A stretch of DNA of 64,000 bases from an uncultured Oscillospiraceae bacterium (GCA_947522735.1 CANNTZ010000005.1:14299-78298); one strand, 5' to 3'; counted from the first letter of the stretch, positions 16,848-26,110 are shown. Made by a program: numbers and translations. Notes: generated by a model from the letters alone, not told the origin.

Positions 16848-16876
16848 TTGACATGAAGCGCCGCGTGTTTTATAAT
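16848..16876 (+). promoter_or_regulatory. Consensus promoter of the dehydrogenase-rex unit
   Basis: TTGACA (16848-16853), 17 bp, TATAAT (16871-16876); both hexamers match the consensus perfectly. Upstream, CGCCGAAA/TTTCGGCG (16811-16842) can form a hairpin. The rest of 16587-16920 has no convincing gene. Confidence 0.85.
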
Positions 16877-16920
16877 ATAATATAGCGAATTTATACCTGT
16901 AAGCAAAGGGGAAGATAGCA

Positions 16921-18081
16921 ATGGACAACAAGATTACGACCTCTGCCGACAAGTTTGCGGCGCTAATCCGCTCGCAGCTCGCCCGCGTGGAGAGAATGAA
17001 GGCTCAAAAGGAGTTTGTGGATTACGACAAGCTCGATAAGATAATCATCGGCGTTTGCGGCGGCGACGGCATCGGACCGGTAATCACCCACGAGGCGCAG
17101 CGCGTGCTCGAATTTCTGCTCAAGGACGAGCTTGCGGCGGGCAAGGTGGAGTTTAGGGTCATAGACGGCCTCACCATCGAGAACCGCGTGGCGGCAGGCA
17201 AGGCCATTCCGGACGACGTGCTCGCGGAGATCAAGAGCTGTCACGTTGTCCTCAAGGGGCCGACCACCACCCCGAAGGCAGGCGATCCGTGGCCGAATAT
17301 CGAGAGCGCCAATGTCGCCATGCGCAAGGAGCTGGATCTGTTTGCGAACGTGCGTCCCGTCAAGGTGCCGGATCAGGGCATCGACTGGACTTTCTTCCGT
17401 GAGAACACCGAGGGCGCGTATACCCTCGGCTCCTGCGGCGTGGACGTGGACGACGAGCTCTCCTTCGACTTCACCGTCACCACCACCGAGGGCACCGAGC
17501 GCATCGCGCGTCTCGCATATGAATTTGCCCGCAAAAACAACAAGAGCATGGTCTCCATCGTCACCAAGGCAAACATCATCAAAAAAACCGACGGCAAATT
17601 CCTCCGCCTCTGCCAGGAGATCGGAAAAGAATATCCCGAGATCGAAACCAACGACTGGTTCATCGATATCATGACTGCCAAGCTGATCGACGAGAAGCGC
17701 CGCCGCGACTTCAAGGTGTTCATCCTGCCCAACCTCTACGGCGATATCATCACCGACGAGGCGGCAGAGTTCCAGGGCGGCGTCGGCACTGCGGGCAGCG
17801 CAAACATCGGCAAACGCTATGCGATGTTCGAGGCCATTCACGGCTCTGCGCCGAGGATGATCTCCGAGGGCCGCGGCTGCTATGCCGACCCCTGCTCGAT
17901 GCTGCGCGCAACCGTTCTGCTGCTCTCGCACATCGGCAAGGTGGAGCAATCCCGAAAGCTCGAGCGTGCGCTCGATATCTGCATGTTCGAGGAGAAGAAA
18001 TACAGGATCACCGGACGTGACACAGGCTGCACCTGCGAACAGTTCGGAGACTACCTGATGGAGACGATATCACGGCTCTAA
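16921..18081 (+). CDS. Isocitrate/isopropylmalate dehydrogenase family (probable isocitrate dehydrogenase)
   Basis: 386 aa beta-decarboxylating dehydrogenase. Seen are the N-terminal GGDGIGPVIT, the substrate segment PTTTPKAGDPWPNIESANVAMRKELDLFANVRP, FFRENTEGAYTLG, the catalytic Lys region VTKANIIKKTDGKF, the metal Asp cluster NLYGDIITDEAAEFQGG and FEAIHGSAPRM. Ser/Asn in the ESANVAMRKELDLFANVRP stretch point to isocitrate rather than isopropylmalate, giving 2-oxoglutarate for glutamate synthesis. Cofactor preference cannot be read safely. It is followed 30 bases later by rex, probably on the same transcript. Confidence 0.85.
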   Translation: MDNKITTSADKFAALIRSQLARVERMKAQKEFVDYDKLDKIIIGVCGGDGIGPVITHEAQRVLEFLLKDELAAGKVEFRVIDGLTIENRVAAGKAIPDDVLAEIKSCHVVLKGPTTTPKAGDPWPNIESANVAMRKELDLFANVRPVKVPDQGIDWTFFRENTEGAYTLGSCGVDVDDELSFDFTVTTTEGTERIARLAYEFARKNNKSMVSIVTKANIIKKTDGKFLRLCQEIGKEYPEIETNDWFIDIMTAKLIDEKRRRDFKVFILPNLYGDIITDEAAEFQGGVGTAGSANIGKRYAMFEAIHGSAPRMISEGRGCYADPCSMLRATVLLLSHIGKVEQSRKLERALDICMFEEKKYRITGRDTGCTCEQFGDYLMETISRL

Positions 18082-18111
18082 CCCTGATTTTCAACGAAAG
18101 AGGTAGCGTTA

Positions 18112-18756
18112 ATGGCGAAATATAACGGCGTATCGATATCTGTAATAAGACGTATGCCGCGATACTACCGTTTCTTACGGGAGCTTAACGAGAAGGGGAT
18201 CCACCGCATCTCGTCCAAGGAGCTGGCGGCGCTGATGGGGCTGACCGCATCGCAGATACGGCAGGATCTCAACTGCTTCGGGGGCTTTGGACAGCAGGGC
18301 TACGGCTACAGCGTGCCGATGCTGTACGATGAGATCGGCAACATTCTCGGCATCCGCAACGAGTTTAAAACGATACTCATCGGCGCGGGAAATCTCGGCA
18401 AGGCGGTGTCGCAGCATCTGGATTTCCAGAATATCGGCTTCAGGCTGGTCGGAATTTTCGACAACAATCCGGCTCTGGACGGCATCGAGATGAACGGACT
18501 GCCGGTGATGATGATCGACCGGCTTGAGCAGTTCTGCGCGGAGACGCGTCCGGTCGTGGCGATAATGTGTCTGCCGAACGAGGCCGTGGACGAGCTGTGC
18601 CCGCGTCTGATCTCCTGCGGCGTCAAGGGCTTCTGGAACTTCACGCACGTTGATATCGCCATGAAATACCCCGGCACCACCGCCGAAAACGTCCACCTCA
18701 ACGACGGCCTTATGACGCTCTGCTACAAGCTGAGCAACGATACCTCAAAGGCTTGA
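18112..18756 (+). CDS. rex: Redox-sensing transcriptional repressor Rex
   Basis: 214 aa. An N-terminal winged helix (RMPRYYRFLRELNEKGIHRISSKELA ... QIRQDLNCFGGFGQQGYGY) carries the Rex DNA-recognition sequence. A Rossmann domain (ILIGAGNLGKAV, then GIFDNN) binds NADH/NAD+, and the C-terminal helix (LMTLCYKLSN) is the domain-swapped dimer arm. High NADH releases it from fermentation promoters. AAAGAGGT precedes the ATG. Its position right after an isocitrate dehydrogenase-type gene links it to carbon and redox metabolism; I found no clear Rex palindrome in this window. Confidence 0.97.
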   Translation: MAKYNGVSISVIRRMPRYYRFLRELNEKGIHRISSKELAALMGLTASQIRQDLNCFGGFGQQGYGYSVPMLYDEIGNILGIRNEFKTILIGAGNLGKAVSQHLDFQNIGFRLVGIFDNNPALDGIEMNGLPVMMIDRLEQFCAETRPVVAIMCLPNEAVDELCPRLISCGVKGFWNFTHVDIAMKYPGTTAENVHLNDGLMTLCYKLSNDTSKA

Positions 18757-18765
18757 CAGAATATC

Positions 18766-18810
18766 AAAGCAGCAGGCGTCAGGGCTTTCCCGGACGTCTG
18801 CTGCTTTATT
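18766..18810 (+). terminator. Terminator after rex
   Basis: AAAGCAGCAGGCGTC pairs with GACGTCTGCTGCTTT around an 11-base loop. Confidence 0.8.
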
Positions 18811-18845
18811 GCCGCCGGCGTGACGGGGGAAAAATCGGGTTGCGC

Positions 18846-18873
18846 TTGCTTTTTTTGTCGATTCATGTATAAT
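18846..18873 (+). promoter_or_regulatory. Promoter of the CmpB-like gene
   Basis: TTGCTT (18846-18851), 16 bp, TATAAT (18868-18873). Confidence 0.5.
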
Positions 18874-18905
18874 ATAATAAGTGCGACTGATCAGGAGGTT
18901 TTGGC

Positions 18906-19646
18906 GTGAGCATATTGCTGGAGCTTGCATATCTGTTTTTTATCGGTTCAACGTTCGGTTGGGTGCTGGAGGTGCTTTTCCGGCGCTTCATCTCCTCGGC
19001 GAACCCGGAGCGGAAATGGATAAACCCCGGCTTCTGCACCGGGCCGTATATCCCGCTCTACGGCGAGGGGCTGTGCATACTGTATCTTGTCGCGTCGCTC
19101 GAAAAATATCACATATTCAAAAACGCCATCCTTGACAAGCTGGCGCTGTTCCTTTTGATGACGGTGCTGATGACCGTGATAGAGTATATTGCAGGTTACT
19201 GTTCGCTGCGGTTCAGCCATGTTCGGCTTTGGGATTATTCCCGCGAATGGGGCAACGTCAACGGCATAATCTGTCCCAAGTTTTCATTGGCGTGGGGTGC
19301 TCTCGGCGCGGTCTATTACTTTTTTGTGCATCCGTACATCAGGGCTTCGCTTGACTGGCTCAGCCGTAACCTTGCGTTTTCATTCGTCATCGGCATGTTC
19401 TTCGGCGTGTTTATCATCGACGTCGCACACTCGGCGCAGATAGTGGCGAAGCTGAAAAAATTTGCCGACGAGAACGGCGTCGTTGTGCGATACGAGAATA
19501 TCAAGCAACAGATAAGGCGCTCGCACGAGCTTGCCGCGGAAAAATATCACTTTTTCCGTCCGTTCGCCTCGGAGCGCCCGCTCTATGAGCACCTCCACGC
19601 GCTGCGCGATACCTTTGAGAGGATCAAGGAGCGGCGAAAAGAGTGA
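18906..19646 (+). CDS. CmpB-family (ABC transporter type IV-like) membrane protein
   Basis: 246 aa with about five hydrophobic helices and a basic cytosolic tail. The motifs GFCTGPYIPLYGEG and VNGIICPKFSLAWGALG are the signature of the putative ABC-transporter permease family found mainly in Clostridia; the biochemical function is not established and no ATPase gene adjoins. The start is GTG at 18906 with AGGAGG seven or eight bases upstream. The C-terminal 70 residues are charged and probably helical. Confidence 0.82.
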   Translation: MSILLELAYLFFIGSTFGWVLEVLFRRFISSANPERKWINPGFCTGPYIPLYGEGLCILYLVASLEKYHIFKNAILDKLALFLLMTVLMTVIEYIAGYCSLRFSHVRLWDYSREWGNVNGIICPKFSLAWGALGAVYYFFVHPYIRASLDWLSRNLAFSFVIGMFFGVFIIDVAHSAQIVAKLKKFADENGVVVRYENIKQQIRRSHELAAEKYHFFRPFASERPLYEHLHALRDTFERIKERRKE

Positions 19647-19691
19647 CACATACACGCTTGCGGTGCGCTGTATAATTTCTATAGCAAATAG

Positions 19692-19722
19692 AAAGCGCCG
19701 GACATATTCGTCCGGCGCTTTG
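19692..19722. terminator. Bidirectional terminator
   Basis: AAAGCGCCGGAC / GTCCGGCGCTTT hairpin between the convergent CmpB-like and mutS2 genes. Confidence 0.85.
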
Positions 19723-19732
19723 ATATTATCTG

Positions 19733-22123
19733 CTATTTCAGCTCCGCAATGGTCACACCGCTTTCGCCCTCGCCGAAAACGCCGAGGCGGAAGGAGCGGA
19801 CGCTCTTGTGGGCGCGCAGGTGCTTTTGTATGGCGGCGCGCAGTGCGCCGGTGCCCTTGCCGTGGATGATGGTGATGAGCCGGATGCCGGAGAGCATACA
19901 GTTGTCGATGAAGGCGTCAAGATCCATCAGCGCCTCCTCGGTCGTCATGCCGCGCAGGTCGATTTCAGTCGAGGCGCTGCGCTCCGACGCGCTCGTGACC
20001 TTCTTACTGACGCTGCCTGCCGGCGCCTTGCCGTTATATGTGACCTTTTTCTTGTCGATCAGCCGCAGATCGTCCAGCGGCACCTTCATCTTCATGATTC
20101 CCGCCTGAACAAGCACAACGTTGCCGTTATCCGGGGGAGAGACGACGATGCCCTCGCGGTTAAGGCTGTTGATGAGCACCGAATCGCCGGAGACAAGCTT
20201 ACGCGGCAGAACATAGGTCTGCTTTTTTTCCTCTATCGGGTCGGCGCTCTCGTACATCGAGTTGACGCCGCTCTTGACCTGTGCGCGCGCACGCGCCGCC
20301 AGCTCCGCAAAGTTTTCGCTGTTCTTCTGCTTTTTGATCTCGTCTATCTCGTCGAGCAGTAACTGCGCCTGATAGTTTACGCGCTCGATTATGCGTCGCG
20401 ATTCCGCCTTCGCCTGCTCGACCTCGCGATTCTTCTCCGCATCGAGGCGGCGGCGCGTCTCCTCGGCCTCACGCAGAAGCTTCTGAGTGGCGGCGCGGTC
20501 GGATTGTATTGCGGCAAGCTGCTTTTCCAGCTCCTGCCGAGATTCCTCCAGCTTGTCCACAACGTCCTCGAAGCGCGCGTCCTCGTTGGAAATAAGCTCG
20601 CTTGCCCGTGCGATTATGTCGTCGCTCATGCCCAGCCGCTGAGAGATGGCGAACGCGTTGGAGCGCCCGGGTACGCCGGTAAGCAGGCGGTAGGTTGGCT
20701 TGAGCGAGGCGACGTCAAACTCGCAGGAGGCGTTTTCTACGCCCGGAGTTTGCAGCGCGAACATTTTTATCTCGGCATAATGCGTCGTTGCCACTGTCTT
20801 GCAGCCTATTCTACGCAGCCGCTCGATAATTGCGATGGCAAGCGCCGCGCCCTCGACGGGGTCGGTTCCCGCGCCCAGCTCGTCGAGCAGCACAAGGCTG
20901 TTCGGAGTGACGTCGTCGAGGATTCTGATGATGTTGGTGATGTGTGACGAGAAGGTGGAAAGGCTCTGCTCGATGCTCTGCTCGTCGCCGATATCGGCGA
21001 AAACCGCATCGCAGACGCAGACGCTGCTGGTGCTCATCGCCGGGAGCATCAGTCCGCAGCCCGCCATAAGCGTCAGCAGTCCGGCGGTTTTTATGGCCAC
21101 GGTCTTGCCGCCGGTGTTCGGGCCGGTCACGACGAGGGTATCGTATTCGCCGCCGACCTCGATATCGTTTGCGACGATTTTGGAGGAATCGATCAGCGGA
21201 TGACGCGCCTGCTTCAGGCGGATAACGCCGGTTTTGGTGAGGGTGGGCGCTTCGGCGCGCATCCTTCGCGCAAGCTTGGCCTTGGCGAAGCAGAGGTCGA
21301 GCCTGACGAGCATGTCGAAGCTTTCGCAGAAGTAAGGCGCAAACGCGCCGACGCGCGCCGACATAGCGGCGATTATGCGATTGATCTCCTCGCGCTCGCG
21401 CGCCTGAAGTATCCTTATCTCGTTGTTCGCCTCGACGACGGCGGCGGGCTCGATGAAGAAGGTGGCGCCGCTCGCGGAGGTGTCGTGAACCATGCCCTTG
21501 ATCTCGGAGCGGTATTCGGATTTGACCGGTACGACGAAACGCCCGTCTCGCATCGTGACAAGCTGCTCCTGTAAAAATTTAGAGGTGGCGGGGGAGCGGA
21601 CGAGTCTGTCGAGCTGCTCACGTATCTTCACCTCGGTGTTGCGTATCTTGCGGCGGATGTCGCGCAGCTCGGAGCTTGCGGTGTCGGCCAGCTCATCCTC
21701 GCTGAGGATACTGTCGAATATGACCGATTCCAGCTCCTGATTGGGCGTGAGCGCGTCGAACATCCCGTCGAGGACAGTTTGCGTGTTCTCGCAGCTCTCG
21801 CGATATTCGATGACGCCGCGCACCGCCTTGAGCACGCGGCCGGTATCCAGCAGCTCGCCGAGTGAGAGCGAGGAGCCGACCTGCGCGCGGCGCACGCTGG
21901 CGGTCATATCCTTGACGCCGTATACCGACGGCGTGCCGTATTTTGCAGCAAGCTCGGAGGCGTCATAGGTCAGCTTCATCCGTTCGACGGCATCGTTGTA
22001 ATCGTCGGTCGGACGGATAGCGAGCGCAAGACGCTTGCTCTGCTCGCATCCGCAGCAATCGGCAAGCATCGCAAGCACCTTGTCCAGCTCGAGTATATGG
22101 CAGTGTTTTTCAATATCGTACAT
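19733..22123 (-). CDS. mutS2: Endonuclease MutS2
   Basis: 796 aa, full length. An N-terminal lever/core, a MutS-type ATPase (Walker A TGPNTGGKTVAIKT; Walker B LVLLDELGAGTDPVEGAALA), a long coiled coil (about residues 510-620, rich in Glu/Gln/Arg) and a C-terminal Smr domain (IDLRGMTTEEALMDLDAF ... TIIHGKGTGALR) give the full MutS2 architecture. MutS2/RqcU proteins act on branched DNA and, in Bacillus, on collided ribosomes. It lies 45 bases after recO and is probably part of the same transcript. Confidence 0.97.
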   Translation of the reverse strand: MYDIEKHCHILELDKVLAMLADCCGCEQSKRLALAIRPTDDYNDAVERMKLTYDASELAAKYGTPSVYGVKDMTASVRRAQVGSSLSLGELLDTGRVLKAVRGVIEYRESCENTQTVLDGMFDALTPNQELESVIFDSILSEDELADTASSELRDIRRKIRNTEVKIREQLDRLVRSPATSKFLQEQLVTMRDGRFVVPVKSEYRSEIKGMVHDTSASGATFFIEPAAVVEANNEIRILQAREREEINRIIAAMSARVGAFAPYFCESFDMLVRLDLCFAKAKLARRMRAEAPTLTKTGVIRLKQARHPLIDSSKIVANDIEVGGEYDTLVVTGPNTGGKTVAIKTAGLLTLMAGCGLMLPAMSTSSVCVCDAVFADIGDEQSIEQSLSTFSSHITNIIRILDDVTPNSLVLLDELGAGTDPVEGAALAIAIIERLRRIGCKTVATTHYAEIKMFALQTPGVENASCEFDVASLKPTYRLLTGVPGRSNAFAISQRLGMSDDIIARASELISNEDARFEDVVDKLEESRQELEKQLAAIQSDRAATQKLLREAEETRRRLDAEKNREVEQAKAESRRIIERVNYQAQLLLDEIDEIKKQKNSENFAELAARARAQVKSGVNSMYESADPIEEKKQTYVLPRKLVSGDSVLINSLNREGIVVSPPDNGNVVLVQAGIMKMKVPLDDLRLIDKKKVTYNGKAPAGSVSKKVTSASERSASTEIDLRGMTTEEALMDLDAFIDNCMLSGIRLITIIHGKGTGALRAAIQKHLRAHKSVRSFRLGVFGEGESGVTIAELK

Positions 22124-22168
22124 AGTCGATTTTCGCTGTCCTTTCTTGGGAATAGTTGCGGCGGCGCG

Positions 22169-22924
22169 TCATATCAGCGATTTGAGAAAGCTCAACGACG
22201 CCGGGGGACGCTCCGCGTAATACAGAAGATTGCGCTCGCAGACGTCGAAAAACTGCCTCTGCGAGTCGCCGGAGAGTGTAAAATTATAGATCTTGTCAGC
22301 GGGAGAGCCAACCACATGGCGCATTGCGGAGACTGTGGCGGCGCCAATCGGGATATCGTCGCGCCGTTTTGCGTTGACCGCGCACTCCGGGCAGATTATG
22401 GTGCCCTCGCCGGGCGAAAAATACATGCCGCCATCGAGCTTCTCAAGACAAACCGAACAGACCGAGAGATCCGGAAGAAAACCGGATATCGCGGTCAGGC
22501 GCAGCTCAAATATTGCCTTGAGCAGCAGCGGAGGGCGCAGGTCCTTTTCGAGAAGGTGCAGCGTGTTCAGCGCGAGACGCAGGTGCTCCTCCGCAGGCTC
22601 CAGCTCCGGCGCGAAGATAGAGCAAAGCTCGCATATGTAGGCTGCCAGCGACAGCTTCACGATATCGCTGTGCAGTCCGAAAAAGAGGTCGATGCTGTCG
22701 GCGGAATCCAGCGTGAACTTGTCTTTGCTGCGATAAAGCGTCAGGTTGGAATAGGCGAACAGCCTTGTCGGGGCCGCAATATGGCTCCTGGAGCGCTTTG
22801 ACCCTCTTGCGCGCGCAAAGATTACGCCGAGATCCTTTGTCAGTATCGTGATGAGCGTATCGTTCTCGCGATAGTCGAGCTCTTTAAGGATAAGTCCGCT
22901 CGTCGTTATCATCGGGTTCGGCAT
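22169..22924 (-). CDS. recO: DNA repair protein RecO
   Basis: 251 aa. N-terminal OB fold (TTSGLILKELDYRENDTLITILTKDLGVIFARARGSKR) and a helical C-terminal part with a zinc-type Cys cluster (CSVCLEKLDGG ... TIICPECA). It loads RecA onto SSB-coated ssDNA with RecR. ATG at 22924 has GAGGA 8 bases upstream; a later ATG at 22912 is possible. The open frame extends 69 codons further upstream, but that stretch overlaps yqzL and is not RecO-like. Confidence 0.92.
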   Translation of the reverse strand: MPNPMITTSGLILKELDYRENDTLITILTKDLGVIFARARGSKRSRSHIAAPTRLFAYSNLTLYRSKDKFTLDSADSIDLFFGLHSDIVKLSLAAYICELCSIFAPELEPAEEHLRLALNTLHLLEKDLRPPLLLKAIFELRLTAISGFLPDLSVCSVCLEKLDGGMYFSPGEGTIICPECAVNAKRRDDIPIGAATVSAMRHVVGSPADKIYNFTLSGDSQRQFFDVCERNLLYYAERPPASLSFLKSLI

Positions 22925-23042
22925 AGTCGCAGTCCTCGTCGTCAGGTTCGCTGTTGTTTTGCAGCTCGAGCTTTTTATAGTTGAGATAGTCGCCGACGCT
23001 GCCGGACATGATAAATTTCTCCCAGGCCCTTCCTGTGTCCAT
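22884..23042 (-). CDS. yqzL: YqzL family small protein
   Basis: 52 aa, read directly from the minus strand. ATG at 23042 is preceded by GGGAGG with 7 bases spacing. The N-terminal half, AWEKFIMSGSVGDYLNYKKLEL, fits the YqzL pattern (aromatic, TG-like turn, YLxYK); the tail is very acidic. Its 3' end overlaps the recO start by 41 bases, in another frame. In Bacillus yqzL sits at this exact place between era and recO. Function unknown. Confidence 0.8.
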   Translation of the reverse strand: MDTGRAWEKFIMSGSVGDYLNYKKLELQNNSEPDDEDCDYAEPDDNDERTYP

Positions 23043-23174
23043 GAAAACGCCTCCCTGCGGATTTTATACTTATTATATGCGCAGACCGCACGGCCCGTCA
23101 CAATATCAGTATAACCGCAGCCGCGGCGCATATCGGCGGAAAAGAAAGCCAGCCCGCAGCTCCGGAGGGACGTA

Positions 23175-24089
23175 TTATACGTAACCGAAGTTGCGCATGA
23201 TGCCCTCGCGGTTGCGCCAGTCCTCGCGCACCTTGACCCAGCACTGGAGGTTGACCCTTATCCCGAAGAACGCCTCCATATCGATGCGCGCCGCAGTGGC
23301 TATCTCCTTGAGCTTCACGCCTTTTTTGCCGATTATGATGCCCTTGTGGGACTCCTTTTCGCAGCAGATCACGGCGTCGATGTCGAGGATATCGGCGTCC
23401 TCGCGCTCTTTCATCGATTCGATGACGACGGCGGTGCCGTGCGGCACCTCCTTATCCAGCGCAAGCAGCAGCTTTTCTCGGATTATTTCGGCGGCGATGA
23501 CTCGCTCCGGCTGATCGGTGAAGGAGTCGTCGGGGAAGAAGTGCGGCCCCGCGGAGGAGTAGCGGCCGAGCGCGTCCATCAGAATGTCCACTCCGTCGCC
23601 GGTTTTTGCGCTGATGGGTATTATCTCGTCAAATTCAAAGGCCTGACCGAACGCCGCCAGCTTTCCGAGCATCTCGTCCTTTTTGGGCAGCGCGTCAATC
23701 TTGTTGACGGCAAGTATCGCAGGCATACTGAGCTTGCGAAAGTTTGCGATAAGCTCCTTTTCGGCGGGGGTGATCTCGCCTGTGGGGTCGGTCACGAGCA
23801 CCGCCACGTCCACATCGCCGACGGAATCGCCGACCTGCTTCACCATAAACTCGCTGAGCTTGGTGCGCGGCTTGTGCAGTCCTGGGGTGTCGATGAAAAC
23901 GTATTGAAGCTTGTCGCGGGTCAGTATGCCGGTGATGCGGTTGCGGGTGGTCTGCGGCTTGTCCGAGACGATGGCTATCTTCTCGCCGACAAGCCGGTTG
24001 AGCAGCGTCGATTTGCCGACGTTCGGACGTCCGACGATAGCGGTAAAAACACTGCTCGTATCAAGTTCTGTATTGTTGTTGTCGATCAT
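23175..24089 (-). CDS. era: GTPase Era
   Basis: 304 aa. G domain motifs: GRPNVGKST (G1), TT in PQTTRNR (G2), DTPG (G3), NKID (G4) and SAKTGDG (G5). The C-terminal KH domain has the GxxG loop in IIGKKGVKLKEIATAARIDME. It binds the 3' end of 16S rRNA during 30S maturation. AAAGGA precedes the ATG. It sits in the ybeY-dgkA-era order; the cdd gene found between dgkA and era in Bacillus is absent. Confidence 0.97.
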   Translation of the reverse strand: MIDNNNTELDTSSVFTAIVGRPNVGKSTLLNRLVGEKIAIVSDKPQTTRNRITGILTRDKLQYVFIDTPGLHKPRTKLSEFMVKQVGDSVGDVDVAVLVTDPTGEITPAEKELIANFRKLSMPAILAVNKIDALPKKDEMLGKLAAFGQAFEFDEIIPISAKTGDGVDILMDALGRYSSAGPHFFPDDSFTDQPERVIAAEIIREKLLLALDKEVPHGTAVVIESMKEREDADILDIDAVICCEKESHKGIIIGKKGVKLKEIATAARIDMEAFFGIRVNLQCWVKVREDWRNREGIMRNFGYV

Positions 24090-24115
24090 CTTGTGGTTCC
24101 TTTGTTGAATATATT

Positions 24116-24628
24116 TTAGGTTCGCTTGCCTGCGAACAGCCTTTTGAAGAGCGTGACGGCGGGCGAGACGCCGAAAAAGACGAACGGAACGGCCGCGGCG
24201 AGCGACAGCAGCAGGAGAGCCGGACGAAGCGCGGACTCCGTGAAATACTCGAATATCTCGCGAAAAACGGCGATATCCCAGAACATCACAACGCCGGTGA
24301 CGACGGCTGTGAGCGCAAAAATCAATACCGCACCGGCGGCGATATCCTTCGCAAGCCGCGCCAGCGGGTTATAGGACGGCGAAAGCATATCGACAAGTCG
24401 CTCGATTGCGGTATTTATCATCTCGGCGGCGATAACGAGCATGACCGTTAGCAGGAGCACAACGGTCTCGGCGCGGGCAAAGCCGTAAAAGCGCGAGAAG
24501 AACAGCACATAACACGCCGCAACAAGATGGATGCGGAAGTTTCTCTCGTTCTTCAGGCAGTACCATATGCCTCGAAAAGCGAAGCGGAAGCTCATCGCCA
24601 GCCGCCTCGCCGCGTTATTTCTGCTCAT
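24116..24628 (-). CDS. dgkA: Diacylglycerol kinase-like / undecaprenol kinase
   Basis: 170 aa membrane protein of the DgkA fold. The family signature EMINTAIERLVDMLSPSYNPLARLAKDIAAGAVL is intact, with membrane helices before and after it. Gram-positive members phosphorylate undecaprenol for cell-wall lipid carrier recycling. It carries an extra C-terminal hydrophobic hairpin of about 45 residues (ALLLLSLAAAVPFVFFGVSPAVTLF) beyond the usual 120-130 aa length. One base separates it from ybeY. Confidence 0.93.
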   Translation of the reverse strand: MSRNNAARRLAMSFRFAFRGIWYCLKNERNFRIHLVAACYVLFFSRFYGFARAETVVLLLTVMLVIAAEMINTAIERLVDMLSPSYNPLARLAKDIAAGAVLIFALTAVVTGVVMFWDIAVFREIFEYFTESALRPALLLLSLAAAVPFVFFGVSPAVTLFKRLFAGKRT

Positions 24629-24629
24629 A

Positions 24630-25139
24630 TTATTTGTTTACGCTGTAGTAGCTCGCGTCGCGCTCAAGTCCGAGACGGGTGAGCGCCGTCTCCTCCTTTT
24701 CGCGCATCCGGACGTAATCCAAGCCGCCGGCCTCGTGGTCGTAGCCCAGCAGATGCAGCATCGAATGGACGGTGAGGAAGCCGATCTCGCGCTGGAGTGA
24801 GTGGTCGTAAAGCTCAGCCTGCTCGACGGCTTTTTCGACGGAGATGACGATATCGCCAAGCATCTTTGCGCCGGTCTCCTCGTTGACGTCGTACACGCCT
24901 TTTTCTCCGAGAGGGAAGGAGAGCACGTCGGTCGGGCCCTCCCGGTGCATGTGCTTCCGGTTCAGCTCCGCTATCTGTTCGTTGTTGACAAAGGTCACGC
25001 TAACCTCCGCGTCGCTGTCAAAGCCCTCCATATCGAGAACCGCGTGGCAGCAGCGCCTGACCAGCAGACGGATGCCTGTTGGAATTTTGACGTCCTTCTG
25101 ATTGTTGGTGATCATTACCTTTACACTTATATTTTTCAT
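24630..25139 (-). CDS. ybeY: Endoribonuclease YbeY (rRNA maturation factor)
   Basis: 169 aa. The zinc motif HSMLHLLGYDH is exact, and DVLSFPL in the middle is also conserved. It takes part in 16S rRNA 3'-end processing and ribosome quality control. The ATG overlaps the phoH stop by four bases, implying coupled translation. Neighbours phoH, dgkA and era match the standard Firmicutes order. Confidence 0.97.
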   Translation of the reverse strand: MKNISVKVMITNNQKDVKIPTGIRLLVRRCCHAVLDMEGFDSDAEVSVTFVNNEQIAELNRKHMHREGPTDVLSFPLGEKGVYDVNEETGAKMLGDIVISVEKAVEQAELYDHSLQREIGFLTVHSMLHLLGYDHEAGGLDYVRMREKEETALTRLGLERDASYYSVNK

Positions 25140-26110
25140 GGCTGCTTGTGTTTTTTGCCCTCCTCGTCAAATTTTTCGTAAGCCTTGATTATCATCTGAA
25201 CCAGTCTGTGCCGGACCACGTCCTTTTCGCTGAAGCGGACGACCTTGATGTCGTCGATGTGCTTGAGTATCCTTATCGCCTCCACAACGCCGGATCTTCG
25301 CGGGTCAGGCAGGTCTATCTGGGTGATGTCTCCGGTTATTACCGCCTTGGAGTTGACGCCGAGACGCGTCAGAAACATCTTCATCTGCTCGGGCGTGGTG
25401 TTCTGCGCCTCGTCGAGAATTATGAAGGAGTCGTCCAGCGTGCGCCCACGCATGTACGCCAGCGGAGCAACCTCGATGTTTCCGCGTTCAAGAAACCGCT
25501 GATAATTCTCGGCGCCGAGCATGTCAAACAGTGCGTCGTAGAGCGGGCGAAGATACGGATCAACCTTGTTTTGCAGGTCTCCGGGGAGAAAGCCGAGCTT
25601 TTCGCCCGCCTCGACCGCCGGGCGCGTCAGGATAATCTTGTTTATCTCGTGCGCTCTGAACGCCTTGACCGCCATTGCGACCGCGAGGTAGGTCTTGCCG
25701 GTGCCTGCCGGGCCGATACCGAATACGACGGTGTTTTGCTTTATCGCCTCGATATAATGCTTCTGCCCAAGAGTTTTGGGCTTGACCGGGCGTCCCTTGG
25801 AGGTGATGCAGATGCAGTCGCCGGAAAGCGCCTCGATTTTATCCTCGTTGCCCTCAGCCACCATGTCGATGACATATCCGATGCTCTGCTCGTTGAGCTG
25901 TTCTCCGTGGTCGAGCATCGTCAGCAGCCCCCGCACCGCTCTGACGGCGTGCATCACGTCCTCCGGTTCGCCGCTGATTTTTAGCTGCGTGCCGCGTGTT
26001 ACAATCGAGACGTTGTACTCATGCTCTATCATACGAACGTTCTCGTCGATGCTCCCGAACAGCGCCAATGCGTGCTCCATGCGGTCTATATCAACTATCT
26101 GTTCTATCAA
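25136..26110 (-). CDS. phoH: PhoH family ATPase
   Basis: 324 aa. Walker A GPAGTGKTYLAV and Walker B FIILDEAQNTTPEQMKMFLTRLG, with an N-terminal KH-like/PhoH-specific part (about residues 1-110). It is a predicted RNA-acting ATPase/helicase, usually next to ybeY as here. The start is TTG at 26110 with AAGGTGA upstream, no ATG being available nearby. The Bacillus gene pgpH, which follows phoH in that genome, is missing between phoH and ybeY. Confidence 0.95.
   Translation of the reverse strand: MIEQIVDIDRMEHALALFGSIDENVRMIEHEYNVSIVTRGTQLKISGEPEDVMHAVRAVRGLLTMLDHGEQLNEQSIGYVIDMVAEGNEDKIEALSGDCICITSKGRPVKPKTLGQKHYIEAIKQNTVVFGIGPAGTGKTYLAVAMAVKAFRAHEINKIILTRPAVEAGEKLGFLPGDLQNKVDPYLRPLYDALFDMLGAENYQRFLERGNIEVAPLAYMRGRTLDDSFIILDEAQNTTPEQMKMFLTRLGVNSKAVITGDITQIDLPDPRRSGVVEAIRILKHIDDIKVVRFSEKDVVRHRLVQMIIKAYEKFDEEGKKHKQP

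Noticed and set aside
16783..16851. 22-codon ORF with GGGAG upstream, before the isocitrate dehydrogenase family gene
   Set aside because: Its end overlaps the -35 of a perfect promoter and it also covers a hairpin; no recognisable peptide.
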